Shown here one piece after another: positions 19,305 through 28,181 of a DNA stretch of 64,000 nucleotides. The DNA lies in assembly GCF_028464225.1 (NCBI RefSeq), contig NZ_JAQPCN010000001.1, positions 186,001 to 250,000 of the forward strand. Direction: 5' to 3'. Source of the DNA: Zeaxanthinibacter sp. PT1 (GTDB lineage: Bacteria; Bacteroidota; Bacteroidia; Flavobacteriales; Flavobacteriaceae). The position numbers were made by a program, and so were the translations under genes. How positions within the stretch are numbered: position 1 is the first letter of the stretch; every line of letters starts with the position of its first letter. Under the pieces are notes generated by a model. It was not told the origin of the DNA and did no database searches. It was given only the letters and a program-made list of their open reading frames with translations.

Positions 19305-19673
19305 ATGAAGCATTATATAGACGGATTTGTCCTGCCCATACCCAGGGAACACCTTGAGGAATACCAGGGTGTGGCTGAAAAAGTCGCAACAATCTGGAAA
19401 GAACACGGTGCCCTGGCCTACTTTGAATATGTGGGGGAAGACCTGGATATTGAAGGATTGCCCACCTTCCCGGAGCTGTTAAAAGCAAAAGCAGATGAGG
19501 CTGTAATATTCGGATGGACCGTATTCCAATCTCGTGAAGATCGCGACAAGATCAATAAACTCGTAGTGGAAGACCCTAGGATGACCGAGCTGGTAGCCCC
19601 ACTTACACAGGGTGAAAGAAAGATCTTTGATGCCGGGCGAATGGTCTTCGGAGGATTCCAGCCCTTGGTATAA
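19305..19673 (+). CDS. DUF1428 family protein (YbaA-like)
   Basis: This 122-aa cytosolic protein spans the whole DUF1428 fold, a dimeric ferredoxin-like (ABM-type) barrel. The opening YIDGFVLPIPREHLEEYQ, central LAYFEYVGEDLD, and VIFGWTVFQSREDRDKINKLVVEDPRM are characteristic of the family. The biochemical role of the family is not established. It begins at the only ATG upstream of the conserved first strand and is monocistronic. Confidence 0.85.
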   Translation: MKHYIDGFVLPIPREHLEEYQGVAEKVATIWKEHGALAYFEYVGEDLDIEGLPTFPELLKAKADEAVIFGWTVFQSREDRDKINKLVVEDPRMTELVAPLTQGERKIFDAGRMVFGGFQPLV

Positions 19674-19873
19674 TTTCCAGCAGTCACATAAGGCTGTTGC
19701 ATTCTTCAATCCTCCCCTGCTGAAAGTTTTCATAATTTCCAGTGCACTGATATCTGCCTAAAGGGCTACATCTATATTATGGTATATTTTCTCTATATTT
19801 ATTCCCAATGCTGATTCTGTGATGATATAGTCACAGCGTTGTATACCGATCACCTATAATTAAAAAGTCACCC

Positions 19874-20443
19874 ATGAGAAGCTTATGTATGCTAATTTCC
19901 CTCATAGGACTTGTGTCTTGCTCCAGTAAATCTAATGTGATCCGACCTGCTCATCTACCGGAAATACCGACTGCCCAGCTAAATCAGCGTGGAATTGCGG
20001 CGATCAATCCTGAATACAAAAGAAATTATTTCACTCTCCTGCCCTATCTGTTCTATAACAGGGATGGATCTTTCAATGAATTACAGGGTGATTTTTACAA
20101 TCTCAAATACGGCGCATCCTCTAATGTAAATATCATGCCCGGGTATTGGAAGGATTATGGTTCATATAAGAACGTGTTAGTTGTGCTGATCGCTTTAAGC
20201 AATTCTTCAACTCAACCAATTAATAATGTCCCTATCAAAGTAGTTTCCAGTAAAAACGGGGCTTTTAAAAAAGGAAAATTAGGATACAGTGCCCATAACA
20301 AGTCGCAGCAAAGGATACTTTTTATCAGAGAACTTAATTTAATGAACCAGTATGATATTCTGGAAAAGGTAAATGATGACGTCATAACTGTAAGTATCGG
20401 AGAAGTGGATTACGAGTTTCTGAACCCTGAGCTACAGTTGTGA
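19874..20443 (+). CDS. Lipoprotein of unknown function
   Basis: A 189-aa protein with a short lipoprotein signal and lipobox LVSC (Cys16). The mature part contains LNQRGIAAINPEYKRNYFTLLPYLFYNRDGSF, followed by a beta-rich region (KNVLVVLIALSNSSTQPINNVPIKVVSS) that looks like an immunoglobulin-like or FxLYD-type strand arrangement. No family is recognised with confidence. It is a single gene with about 170-200 bp of non-coding sequence on each side. Confidence 0.6.
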   Translation: MRSLCMLISLIGLVSCSSKSNVIRPAHLPEIPTAQLNQRGIAAINPEYKRNYFTLLPYLFYNRDGSFNELQGDFYNLKYGASSNVNIMPGYWKDYGSYKNVLVVLIALSNSSTQPINNVPIKVVSSKNGAFKKGKLGYSAHNKSQQRILFIRELNLMNQYDILEKVNDDVITVSIGEVDYEFLNPELQL

Positions 20444-20611
20444 TAATTATTCTGCCTTTATCCACATTTCCCTTAAAAAGACCTATTTCCTAGCTATCCC
20501 ATCCGGCCAATAAAAAACCTTATATTTATCTATATACGGAACTTAGCTGCTGATTTACAACAAATTACTTCTCGGCAAGAGAAGGCATTCACAATATTAA
20601 AGACAACATAT

Positions 20612-21007
20612 ATGGTTTTGCTCGTCAGGTTATTCGGAATTGTCATGCTCCTTGCCGGTTTATCATTGCTCATCGATCCGGATTTTATTATTGACTGGAT
20701 ATCCAATCAAAAGGAAAACACATGGCTTTATAGTATGGCGATAGTAATTCGGGTAGTCTTCGGTATCCTTTTTTTAATCGTGGCGAAACAGTCCAGGTCC
20801 CCGCTCATATTTAAAATTTTTGGTTTCATTTTCATCCTGGCAGCCATCTTCCTGCTTTTCGCAGGCCAGGACAATTTTCAACATTTTATTTCCTCACTGA
20901 TCCCCGAGATTCAACCCTATGGCCGGGTCAGCGGCTTACTCGCTATGATCTTTGGAGGATTCCTGCTCTATGCATTTCCGGGCAACAAAGCGTTTAAAAA
21001 GTTTTAG
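20612..21007 (+). CDS. Small four-helix membrane protein of unknown function
   Basis: A 131-aa protein with four predicted membrane helices: 2-22 ([19 protein letters not shown]), about 41-60 ([18 protein letters not shown]), about 67-87 ([19 protein letters not shown]) and about 108-125 ([15 protein letters not shown]). The pattern resembles short uncharacterised inner-membrane proteins common in marine bacteria. It lies 76 bp upstream of rluF in the same direction and may be co-transcribed, but nothing indicates a shared function. Confidence 0.65.
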   Translation: MVLLVRLFGIVMLLAGLSLLIDPDFIIDWISNQKENTWLYSMAIVIRVVFGILFLIVAKQSRSPLIFKIFGFIFILAAIFLLFAGQDNFQHFISSLIPEIQPYGRVSGLLAMIFGGFLLYAFPGNKAFKKF

Positions 21008-21083
21008 ATTTGCACTTGGGAAATACGGTGAGCGCTATACCGTAGCACTTACTGCCTGGATTAAGAAACAGCATAGTACACCT

Positions 21084-21824
21084 ATGAATGATCAGAATTT
21101 AGTACGCATCAATAAATATTTCAGTGAAGTTGGTTATTGTTCCCGGCGAGAGGCGGATAAGCTGATCGCAAAGGGACAGGTGACCATCAATGGGCTACCT
21201 GCTGAAATGGGGAGTAAGGTAGCCCCCGGGGACGAGATCCGCTTAAACGGGAAGCTTATTACCGGCAAAGAGACCAAGCAGGTCTACCTCGCTTTTAATA
21301 AACCCCGTGGCATTGTGTGTACCACGGATACCCGCAGGGAGAAAAATAATATCATTGATTATATTAATTACCCTGAACGTATTTTCCCTATCGGGAGGCT
21401 GGATAAAGACAGCCAGGGATTGATCCTTTTAACCAGCGACGGGGATATTGTAAATAAGATTCTCCGGGCCAGGAATAACCACGAAAAGGAGTACCTGGTC
21501 ACAGTAAAGCACCCTATCACCAAATCCTTTATTCATAAAATGGGAAACGGGGTACCGATCCTGGGAACCGTTACCAAGAAGTGCGTTGTGGAACAACTGG
21601 ATCGCTTTCGCTTCCGGATCATCCTGACCCAGGGGCTGAACCGGCAGATCCGGCGTATGTGCGAACATTTGGGTAATAAAGTGGTTGAATTAGAGCGTTA
21701 CCGTATCATGAATATCAACCTGGATGTGCCCATGGGAAAATGGCGGCATTTAAGCAAGGGGGAACTCAGGGAGATTCAGGGACTTTTGGCCGATTCCTCC
21801 AAAACCTACGATGATTCTCAATAG
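21084..21824 (+). CDS. rluF: 23S rRNA pseudouridine synthase RluF
   Basis: The protein is 246 aa from ATG 21084. The frame is open upstream to 20952, but that part overlaps the membrane-protein gene and lacks family similarity. An S4 RNA-binding domain occupies residues about 5-60 ([26 protein letters not shown]). The RsuA-type pseudouridine synthase domain has the catalytic motif [17 protein letters not shown] with Asp107. [12 protein letters not shown] near the C-terminus is typical of the RluF/RluE/RsuA group. RluF modifies U2604 of 23S rRNA in E. coli; that site is inferred here from family identity. Confidence 0.85.
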   Translation: MNDQNLVRINKYFSEVGYCSRREADKLIAKGQVTINGLPAEMGSKVAPGDEIRLNGKLITGKETKQVYLAFNKPRGIVCTTDTRREKNNIIDYINYPERIFPIGRLDKDSQGLILLTSDGDIVNKILRARNNHEKEYLVTVKHPITKSFIHKMGNGVPILGTVTKKCVVEQLDRFRFRIILTQGLNRQIRRMCEHLGNKVVELERYRIMNINLDVPMGKWRHLSKGELREIQGLLADSSKTYDDSQ

Positions 21825-21996
21825 TAAACTTGCTTACTAAACTGAATTTAATAGGGACCCATGTCCTGCAATCCCCACCAAATTCTGTAAATTCACTTGG
21901 TAATTAAGAATCCTAACCTGCAGTAACAGCTGCTTTTTTGGAATTGGTGATGCTGATCACACCGGCTCCTTTGTCTTTTGAATAATAGGTGACACC

Positions 21997-22506
21997 ATGA
22001 AGCACACGTCTATAATTTTAATTCTCACTCTCCTGGCACTTTCCTGTAACGAGGAAGTAAAAGTGACCTCCAACGACCCGGTCAATTTGGAAAAGCGGAC
22101 CGCACATTCCATACCCGGCGATTCCCTGAAAAACGGTTCCAGTTATCTTTCTGTCTATTCGCAGATCTACAGCCAGACCGAACACCGTACCCATGACCTT
22201 ACCGCCACCGTGAGTATGAGGAACATCAACAAAACCGATACCATATACGTAGAAAAGGCCGAGTACTTTGATACCCATGGCAACCTCATCCGCACCTATT
22301 TTGACAAAACCATTTTTATTCTACCCCTGGAAACAGTAGAAATTGTCATAGAAGAAAGAGACCAGGAAGGGGGCACCGGTGCCAACTTCCTATTTGACTG
22401 GACAGTACCAGCCGGGGTACACGAGCCCTATTTTGAAGGGGTGATGATCTCTACCTCCGGCTCACAGGGACTGTCATTTACTACTAAAGGAATTAGTATA
22501 GAATAA
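21997..22506 (+). CDS. DUF3124 lipoprotein
   Basis: A 169-aa lipoprotein with lipobox LALSC (Cys17). The mature region matches DUF3124: SYLSVYSQIYSQTEHRTHDLTATVSMRN, then TFILPLETVEIVIEE-like strands and the conserved GGTGANFLFDW near the C-terminus. The family is widespread in marine bacteria and has no known function. The marC gene begins 1 bp after the stop codon, so the two are almost certainly one transcript. Confidence 0.78.
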   Translation: MKHTSIILILTLLALSCNEEVKVTSNDPVNLEKRTAHSIPGDSLKNGSSYLSVYSQIYSQTEHRTHDLTATVSMRNINKTDTIYVEKAEYFDTHGNLIRTYFDKTIFILPLETVEIVIEERDQEGGTGANFLFDWTVPAGVHEPYFEGVMISTSGSQGLSFTTKGISIE

Positions 22507-22507
22507 T

Positions 22508-23125
22508 ATGGTAACAGAGGTCCTGACCAAAATCTTCTTCCTTATCGCTGTGATCGACCCGCTGGGATCCGTCCCGGTATTCCTGGAGGCCACCAAGCAG
22601 CTGGACATGAAGCACAAACGAAAGGTCGCGATTCGGGCTTCTTTGGTCGCTTTCCTCATCCTCTTATTTTTTATCGTCGTAGGCCAGATCATCATGGAAG
22701 GTATGGACGTCACCCTGGATGCCTTCCAGATCTCCGGGGGGGTCATCCTCTTCCTTTTTGCACTCACCATGATCTTTGGCGAAGGGAAACCCGAATCAGA
22801 AAAACACCTCATCCACGATTATAAGCACATTACCATTTTCCCAGTGGCCATACCCTCTATCGCATCTCCCGGTGCTATTATGGCCGTAGTACTATTGACA
22901 GACAATAAACTGTATTCCATTGAACAGCAGGCTATAACTACCGGCCTGGTCCTGGTCGTGGTGGCCCTGACCATGTCTATACTGCTTGCCGCAAGCGTGG
23001 TGCAAAAACGGATCGGTGAGTACGGGATCACCGTGATCAGTAAAGTCATGGGACTTATCCTCGCCGCATATGCCGTACAGAGTATATTAAGCGGCCTTAA
23101 AGACTTTTTCGTGGTATTGAATTAG
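22508..23125 (+). CDS. marC: MarC-family integral membrane protein
   Basis: A 205-aa inner-membrane protein with six predicted helices. Family signatures include the opening FFLIAVIDPLGSVPVFL, the central ISGGVILFLFALTMIFG and PVAIPSIASPGAIMAVVLL. Despite the name (multiple antibiotic resistance), the family's transport role is unproven. It starts 1 bp after the DUF3124 stop, indicating translational coupling with that lipoprotein. An AT-rich hairpin lies about 25 bp after its stop. Confidence 0.82.
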   Translation: MVTEVLTKIFFLIAVIDPLGSVPVFLEATKQLDMKHKRKVAIRASLVAFLILLFFIVVGQIIMEGMDVTLDAFQISGGVILFLFALTMIFGEGKPESEKHLIHDYKHITIFPVAIPSIASPGAIMAVVLLTDNKLYSIEQQAITTGLVLVVVALTMSILLAASVVQKRIGEYGITVISKVMGLILAAYAVQSILSGLKDFFVVLN

Positions 23126-23150
23126 TGTAACTATTACTTCATGCTACAGG

Positions 23151-23180
23151 ATTTTAAGATTCTATCAGCGGTCTTAAAAT
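23151..23180. terminator. AT-rich hairpin downstream of marC
   Basis: ATTTTAAGA (23151-23159) and TCTTAAAAT (23172-23180) form a perfect 9-bp stem with a 12-nt loop, followed by an AT-rich tail. The stem is weak in GC, so efficient intrinsic termination is uncertain; it could instead stabilise the mRNA 3' end. Confidence 0.35.
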
Positions 23181-23253
23181 TATATTTCTGCTCATGACCA
23201 ACCCCGGCCAGGTGTAACCATCCCATATCAATACAGTCTTTTTAGTATAACCA

Positions 23254-23970
23254 ATGAAACCAACTGTTTTGAAAAAAGCCCTGTTCTTCGTTCTGATTAC
23301 TTTCCTGGCCTCTACCTACAGCTATGCCACCAGGTCTATCATTGCCGTGGACCGTAATACCGGTGAAATAGGAATCGCCGGCGCTTCCTGTACTTTTGAT
23401 GTTTCCGGCATAGCCTCCATCGTTCCGGGGAAAGGTGCCATAGTAGTACAGGCAGCCAGTAACTATTTTGCCAGGATGAAAGGAGCGGAACTCATGAATG
23501 TCGGAACTACCCAACAAGAGATCTTGAATGCCATGATGGACGAGAAATTTCACCCGGAGAATCAGCAATATGGTATTATCCAATTAAGCTCTGAGCTGCG
23601 GCCGATAGTCTATTCCGGTTCAGGGATTAGGGGTTGGCATGGAGAAAAGGTGGATATGGATTTCGCCGTAATGGGCAATATTCTACCCGGGAAAAAGGTA
23701 GTTGAAAAAGCCTTCGAAGCTTTTTATACTCATGGGGACAAGTCCCTGGCAGAACGACTCATGCTCGCTTTAAGCGCCGGGGAGCAAGCCGGCGGTGATA
23801 AGAGATGTGGTACACAGTAGGCCCGCTCCGCTTTCCTGATGATCTACGGACCGGGGGACGGGGCTATCCATAAACTGGCCGTGCAGGGGATTGCCAAGGG
23901 AGGTAAACCTGCCGTCAGCTTATTGGCAGAACAATTTGATGCCTGCTACCGGCAGCAGGATGATAATTAA
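23254..23970 (+). pseudogene. DUF1028 Ntn-hydrolase-like gene with one in-frame TAG
   Basis: The frame from ATG 23254 encodes a signal peptide followed by the DUF1028 fold (TRSIIAVDRNTGEIGIAGASC, then GKGAIVVQAASNYF). It reaches GGDKRCGTQ and a TAG at 23818-23820 (codon 189). The same frame continues with exactly the expected family C-terminus (ARSAFLMIYGPGDGAIHKLAVQG) to TAA at 23968-23970. Full length would be 238 codons. DUF1028 proteins resemble N-terminal nucleophile hydrolases. The missing C-terminal 49 residues include a conserved segment, so the product is probably inactive unless the amber codon is suppressed. Confidence 0.75.
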
Positions 23971-24214
23971 TGCATTCTAGGCCGTAACAATTTATCTACT
24001 TCTATCAACTGTTTTTAGAAGGGAGCCATTCAGAATCCAAGCAAAATAATCTCGGTTCACGAATAATGGGTTACGACAGCGGTATTTGTCCGTATAGATA
24101 TATTTTTTGCTCAAAAGGCCTCAACTCAACTTATTAGTAATTATATGATTAACTTCAGAATAGTTGAAGAAATCATGGAGAAGGCCTCCCCAAAATTAAA
24201 TCTGTGGCACAGGA

Positions 24215-25294
24215 ATGGAAGTAATTTTTATCGGTAGTACACTCCTCATTTTATTGGTTACCGTATTACCCTTATCGCGACACCCGCATTGGATTATCAG
24301 GAGTATGGATTTTCCGCGGCTGCAGATCACATGTCTTGCCGTGGTCTTGTTGTTCTTCCTGTTCTTTTTCGCGGAGTTACACAAAACAACCTTCTGGATT
24401 TTGATAGCGGTAACCGCAATCTGCCTCATCTGGCAATTATGGTGGATTTTACCATACACGCCCTTATGGCCAAAGGAAGTGTTAGATGATGAGGTCGGAG
24501 TACCCGAAACCAATATCAGTTTTATTACCTCCAATGTACTTACCACAAACAAAAATTCAGGTGCACTTATAAAACTGGTTGAAAAATACAAGCCGGATAT
24601 ATTGGTGACACTCGAATCAGACCAATGGTGGGAGGAGCAACTTGAGGTACTCGAGGAAGCCATGCCGCACAGTGTTAAATGTCCCCTGGACAATCTCTAT
24701 GGAATGCATGTCTACTCCAGGCTACCCTTGCATGACGCAAAAATCTCATTTTTGGTAGAAGATGATATCCCGTCGGTGCATGCCTGTGCCGAACTACGTA
24801 ATGGCCAAAAAGTACAATTACACCTTCTGCATCCCGCGCCTCCGAGCCCTACGGAAAATGAAGAATCTGCCGAACGTGATGCCGAATTGATTATGGTGGC
24901 TAAAATGGTGTCAACCTGTGATCAACCGGTGATCGTAACCGGTGATCTGAATGATGTCGCCTGGTCTTCTACCACGCGACTGTTCAGGAAGATCAGCGGG
25001 TTGCTGGATCCCCGGGTCGGACGCGGACTGTTCAATACCTTTCATGCCCATTACCGATTATTGCGATGGCCCCTAGATCATATTTTTCACAGTAATCATT
25101 TTACACTCAGACAGATTGAGCGCCTGCCATCTATAGATTCTGACCATTTTCCACTTTATACGGCTCTGAGTTTCAGTCCTGCACAAGGGGAACAGCAGCA
25201 AGGTCTTGAAGATGACACCGAGGACCATGAAAGAGCAGAAGAATTAATGGAAGAGCAAGGTGTATCTGAAGAGGATGTGCCACAGTCCAAATAA
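24215..25294 (+). CDS. Membrane-anchored endonuclease/exonuclease/phosphatase family protein (copy 1)
   Basis: This 359-aa protein begins with three membrane helices (residues about 1-85) and then has an extracytoplasmic EEP domain. Metal-site and catalytic motifs are readable: SNVLTTNKN (Asn), LESDQWWEE (Glu), LHLLHPAP (His), GDLNDVAWSS (Asp/Asn), WPLDHIF (Asp) and SDHFPLYT (terminal His). These are the DNase I-like fold residues. An acidic tail (about 325-359) is rich in Glu and Asp. A close paralogue follows 102 bp downstream. The substrate (nucleic acid, phospholipid or sugar phosphate) is unknown. Confidence 0.8.
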   Translation: MEVIFIGSTLLILLVTVLPLSRHPHWIIRSMDFPRLQITCLAVVLLFFLFFFAELHKTTFWILIAVTAICLIWQLWWILPYTPLWPKEVLDDEVGVPETNISFITSNVLTTNKNSGALIKLVEKYKPDILVTLESDQWWEEQLEVLEEAMPHSVKCPLDNLYGMHVYSRLPLHDAKISFLVEDDIPSVHACAELRNGQKVQLHLLHPAPPSPTENEESAERDAELIMVAKMVSTCDQPVIVTGDLNDVAWSSTTRLFRKISGLLDPRVGRGLFNTFHAHYRLLRWPLDHIFHSNHFTLRQIERLPSIDSDHFPLYTALSFSPAQGEQQQGLEDDTEDHERAEELMEEQGVSEEDVPQSK

Positions 25295-25396
25295 TAGTAA
25301 CTTATGATACTATTAGCGGCTTAAGTAGAAGGTATAATTTTGGAAAAATTGACATCCCGCTTTAGTAGCGGAATTGTCACATTTAAAACTAAATAT

Positions 25397-26419
25397 ATGA
25401 ATGCTGATAAAATCAGGAAAATATCGAATTACGTTATAATTGTTTTAAGTATCCTCTTAATTCTGACCAGCCTGGCGTCCCTGGTACACGACATCCCCAG
25501 GTGGTATTTAAAGATCCTGGACTTTCCAAGGTTACACCAGTTTCTGCTGGGCATTTTTCTGCTATTGGCTTTCGCATTAATCAATAAAAAATGGAAGCTG
25601 CCGTCCCTCATCTTAACGGCCGGTTTGCTTTCCGCCATCTTTATCCATTTCAGTTTTATCTCGCCATACCTGCTGGGCGACAAAGTAGTTCCGGATGCGA
25701 ATGGGTCTGAAATAAATTCTGAGTCGACCGTAGGAATCCTGATCGCAAATGTGCTGATTACCAATAAGAAATCGGGAAAATTCAAAGAGGTCATACGAAA
25801 TAATAACCCTGATATGGTGCTCGCCATGGAGGTTGACAAGTGGTGGGTAGAAGAACTAAAATATCTAAAACAGGATTATCCTTATACCATGGAACACCCT
25901 TTCGATAATGCTTATGGGATGTCTCTATATTCCAAATTTCCGATATCGGATAGTGAAACCAGGTTTTTGAATCATTCTAAAGTCCCTTCTTTCCACCTCA
26001 AGGTCACCCTACCCTCAGGCAATAAATTCAACTTCCATGGTGTTCATCCGGTGGCGCCATTTCCCAGTGACAAGTATCCCGAGAATATAGGAGAGCAAGG
26101 AGAAGAACAGGAAAAAGAGGTAGAACTGTTAAGAGTTGGAGAAATGGTTTCTGAAAATGAGCTTCCCAGTATAGTAGCAGGGGACTTTAACGATGTGGCA
26201 TGGTCCAATACCTCCAGGATGTTCGGGCAAAATGGAAATCTCAAAGACGTGAGGATAGGCCGTGGCCTATTAAACACTTTCAGTGCTGAATCCTGGTTCA
26301 TGCGCTGGCCGCTGGATCATTTTTTCGTTACAGGCCCTGTAGAAGTGCTCAGCTTTAAACGCCTGCCGGGAATACATTCGGATCATTTCCCGTTATATGC
26401 AGAGTTTCACATAGAATGA
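25397..26419 (+). CDS. Membrane-anchored endonuclease/exonuclease/phosphatase family protein (copy 2)
   Basis: The protein is 340 aa from ATG 25397, chosen because it places a short basic tail before the first helix (YVIIVLSILLILTSL); the frame is open to 25340. It is a paralogue of the preceding gene with the same three-helix anchor and EEP motifs: NVLITNKKSGKF, MEVDKWWVEEL, HGVHPVAPFPSD, GDFNDVAWSNTSRMF, WPLDHFF and SDHFPLYAEF. It lacks the acidic tail of copy 1. The tandem arrangement with intact catalytic residues in both suggests duplication with retained, possibly divergent, substrates. Confidence 0.8.
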   Translation: MNADKIRKISNYVIIVLSILLILTSLASLVHDIPRWYLKILDFPRLHQFLLGIFLLLAFALINKKWKLPSLILTAGLLSAIFIHFSFISPYLLGDKVVPDANGSEINSESTVGILIANVLITNKKSGKFKEVIRNNNPDMVLAMEVDKWWVEELKYLKQDYPYTMEHPFDNAYGMSLYSKFPISDSETRFLNHSKVPSFHLKVTLPSGNKFNFHGVHPVAPFPSDKYPENIGEQGEEQEKEVELLRVGEMVSENELPSIVAGDFNDVAWSNTSRMFGQNGNLKDVRIGRGLLNTFSAESWFMRWPLDHFFVTGPVEVLSFKRLPGIHSDHFPLYAEFHIE

Positions 26420-26534
26420 AACCGGCCAGCTCCAATCATGTTTCAGGCGCGCATCACGAGCTTTCCATGAAAAATACATCCAAGTTTGGCTTGTCCTTAG
26501 TAGTTTTGGACCCTGATCAGGTTTTACTTGTACA

Positions 26535-27665
26535 ATGACTCAAAAAGGAAAGCTAAAAGAAGTCGCAGCGGTATTCTTCAAATTGGGTTGCATCGCGTTC
26601 GGTGGGCCGGCCGCCCATGTGGCCATGATGGAAGAAGAGATTGTGAACAAACGCAAATGGATGGGTCGTCAGCATTTCCTGGACCTGATGGGGGCCACTA
26701 ACCTCATCCCCGGGCCGAACTCGACCGAAATGACCATGCATTGCGGGCACGAACGTGCAGGGGTACCCGGGCTGTTCGTAGCCGGAGCCTGTTTTATCTT
26801 CCCCGCCGTTGTGATCACCGGGGTCTTTGCCTATTTATATGCAGAGTTCGGGCAATTACCCGCAGTGGAACCTTTTATTTTCGGGATAAAGCCCGCAGTA
26901 CTGGCCATTATCGCCGCGGCCATCCTGAAGCTGGGCAAGAAGGCACTAAAGGGATGGGAATTAGGGATCCTGGGACTAATGGTTTTAGCAGCCAGTCTCT
27001 TAGGGATGAACGAGATCTTAGCTTTATTGGGTGCCGGAGTGATAGGCGCATTCTATTTCTATATAAGAAAGCAACCTTTAGCTAAGCTGAAATCTCTTTT
27101 TCCCTTCCTCCTCCTGCAAACCCCTGCCGCTGTAATGGCAAACATAACTTCCTTAAAAGTATTCTGGACCTTTTTAAAAGTAGGAGCGGTCTTGTACGGA
27201 AGCGGCTATGTGTTATTCGCCTACCTGGATGCGGAAATGGTGACCAAAGGGTGGCTTAGCAGGCAGCAGCTTATAGATGCGGTTGCGGTAGGACAGTTTA
27301 CCCCCGGTCCTGTTTTGTCTACGGCGACATTCGTCGGCTACCAGCTAACCGGGTTCTGGGGTGCTGTAGCCGCTACCTTAGGAATCTTCCTCCCTTCCTT
27401 TTTATTCGTACTTATCTTGAATCCGCTCGTCCCCAAAATGCGGCAATCCAAGTTATTAGGATATTTCCTGGACAGCGTGAACATCGCTGCGGTGGCCGTG
27501 ATGCTGGCCGTGCTTTTTGTGATGGGCAGGGATACGCTGACCGACTGGAGGGCAATCGTCATTGCGGTGATTAGCTTTATACTCACCTTCGGTTTAAAAA
27601 AAGTGAATGCCATGTGGACGGTGATCGGCGGTGCTGTCCTCGGCTACCTGCTTTATCTCCTCTAG
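26535..27665 (+). CDS. chrA: Chromate transporter ChrA
   Basis: A 376-aa inner-membrane protein made of two homologous CHR halves. The N-terminal half has FKLGCIAFGGPAAHVAMME and GATNLIPGPNSTEM. The C-terminal half has FLKVGAVLYGSGYVLFAYL and AVGQFTPGPVLST. The paired FGGP and PGP motifs define long-chain ChrA proteins, which expel chromate in characterised species; some members move other oxyanions such as sulfate. It lies just upstream of the arsenic operon with a 141-bp gap containing the arsR promoter, so the two are adjacent but probably separate transcripts. Confidence 0.87.
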   Translation: MTQKGKLKEVAAVFFKLGCIAFGGPAAHVAMMEEEIVNKRKWMGRQHFLDLMGATNLIPGPNSTEMTMHCGHERAGVPGLFVAGACFIFPAVVITGVFAYLYAEFGQLPAVEPFIFGIKPAVLAIIAAAILKLGKKALKGWELGILGLMVLAASLLGMNEILALLGAGVIGAFYFYIRKQPLAKLKSLFPFLLLQTPAAVMANITSLKVFWTFLKVGAVLYGSGYVLFAYLDAEMVTKGWLSRQQLIDAVAVGQFTPGPVLSTATFVGYQLTGFWGAVAATLGIFLPSFLFVLILNPLVPKMRQSKLLGYFLDSVNIAAVAVMLAVLFVMGRDTLTDWRAIVIAVISFILTFGLKKVNAMWTVIGGAVLGYLLYLL

Positions 27666-27748
27666 GTTTAAAAACAGGGGTGTCGGGGAGCTCCATACCT
27701 CTTGATATACACGAATATAGAATCTGCTTTTCGAAAATTTTAAAAGAA

Positions 27749-27791
27749 AACTTTTGCGCACCAACGTAATTCATCGTAATATTGCAATGAA
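27749..27791 (+). promoter_or_regulatory. Candidate ArsR operator overlapping the ars promoter
   Basis: A 22-bp imperfect palindrome centred on AAT|ATT spans 27770-27791. The left half reads TTCATCGTAAT and the right half ATTGCAATGAA; 18 of 22 positions are symmetric. It lies 15 bp before the arsR ATG. Upstream, AACTTTTG at 27749-27756 is one mismatch from the Bacteroidota -7 box TAnnTTTG. The arrangement fits autorepression by ArsR, relieved by As(III). Confidence 0.5.
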
Positions 27792-27806
27792 GCAATAGAA
27801 GGAATC

Positions 27807-28136
27807 ATGGGACTGGCCAAAACTGAAATATTTACCGAGCAGCAGAACGAGATCGCGCTGATCGCCAAAGTCTTCGGGCACCCGGCAAGGGTAGCCATAC
27901 TGCAGCACCTGTTTAAAATAAACTCATGCGTCTGTGGTGACCTCGTTAATGTCATTGGCCTGGCACAACCTACCATTTCCCAGCACCTGAAAGAATTGAA
28001 ATTATTGGGGCTGATAAAAGGTAACGTGGAAGGCACCAGTGTCTGTTATTGTATCGATACTGAAGCGTGGACAGACATGAAAGGCATCATGATCAAGTTC
28101 CTGGACCAGGATCTCCCGGACACCGAATGTTGTTAA
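27807..28136 (+). CDS. arsR: ArsR/SmtB-family arsenic-responsive repressor
   Basis: A 109-aa winged-helix repressor. The alpha-3 metalloid site is visible as CVCGDL (Cys41, Cys43), matching the ELCVCDL motif of classical ArsR. The recognition helix QPTISQHLKELKLLGLI follows. Further thiols occur at Cys80, Cys82, Cys108 and Cys109. By family it would repress the operon and release DNA on binding As(III) or Sb(III). It heads the run arsR-DUF6428-arsC-acr3 and has a near-palindromic operator candidate directly upstream (27770-27791). Confidence 0.88.
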   Translation: MGLAKTEIFTEQQNEIALIAKVFGHPARVAILQHLFKINSCVCGDLVNVIGLAQPTISQHLKELKLLGLIKGNVEGTSVCYCIDTEAWTDMKGIMIKFLDQDLPDTECC

Positions 28137-28181
28137 AAAATTTGATTCAATATATCGCATAATCGGAATAAACAAATAGAC

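Noticed and set aside
7061-23820. Selenocysteine or pyrrolysine recoding for the interrupted GNAT and DUF1028 genes
   Set aside because: The GNAT stop is TAA, which is not used for recoding in this way. The DUF1028 stop is TAG, but neither family needs such a residue and no recoding element is visible.
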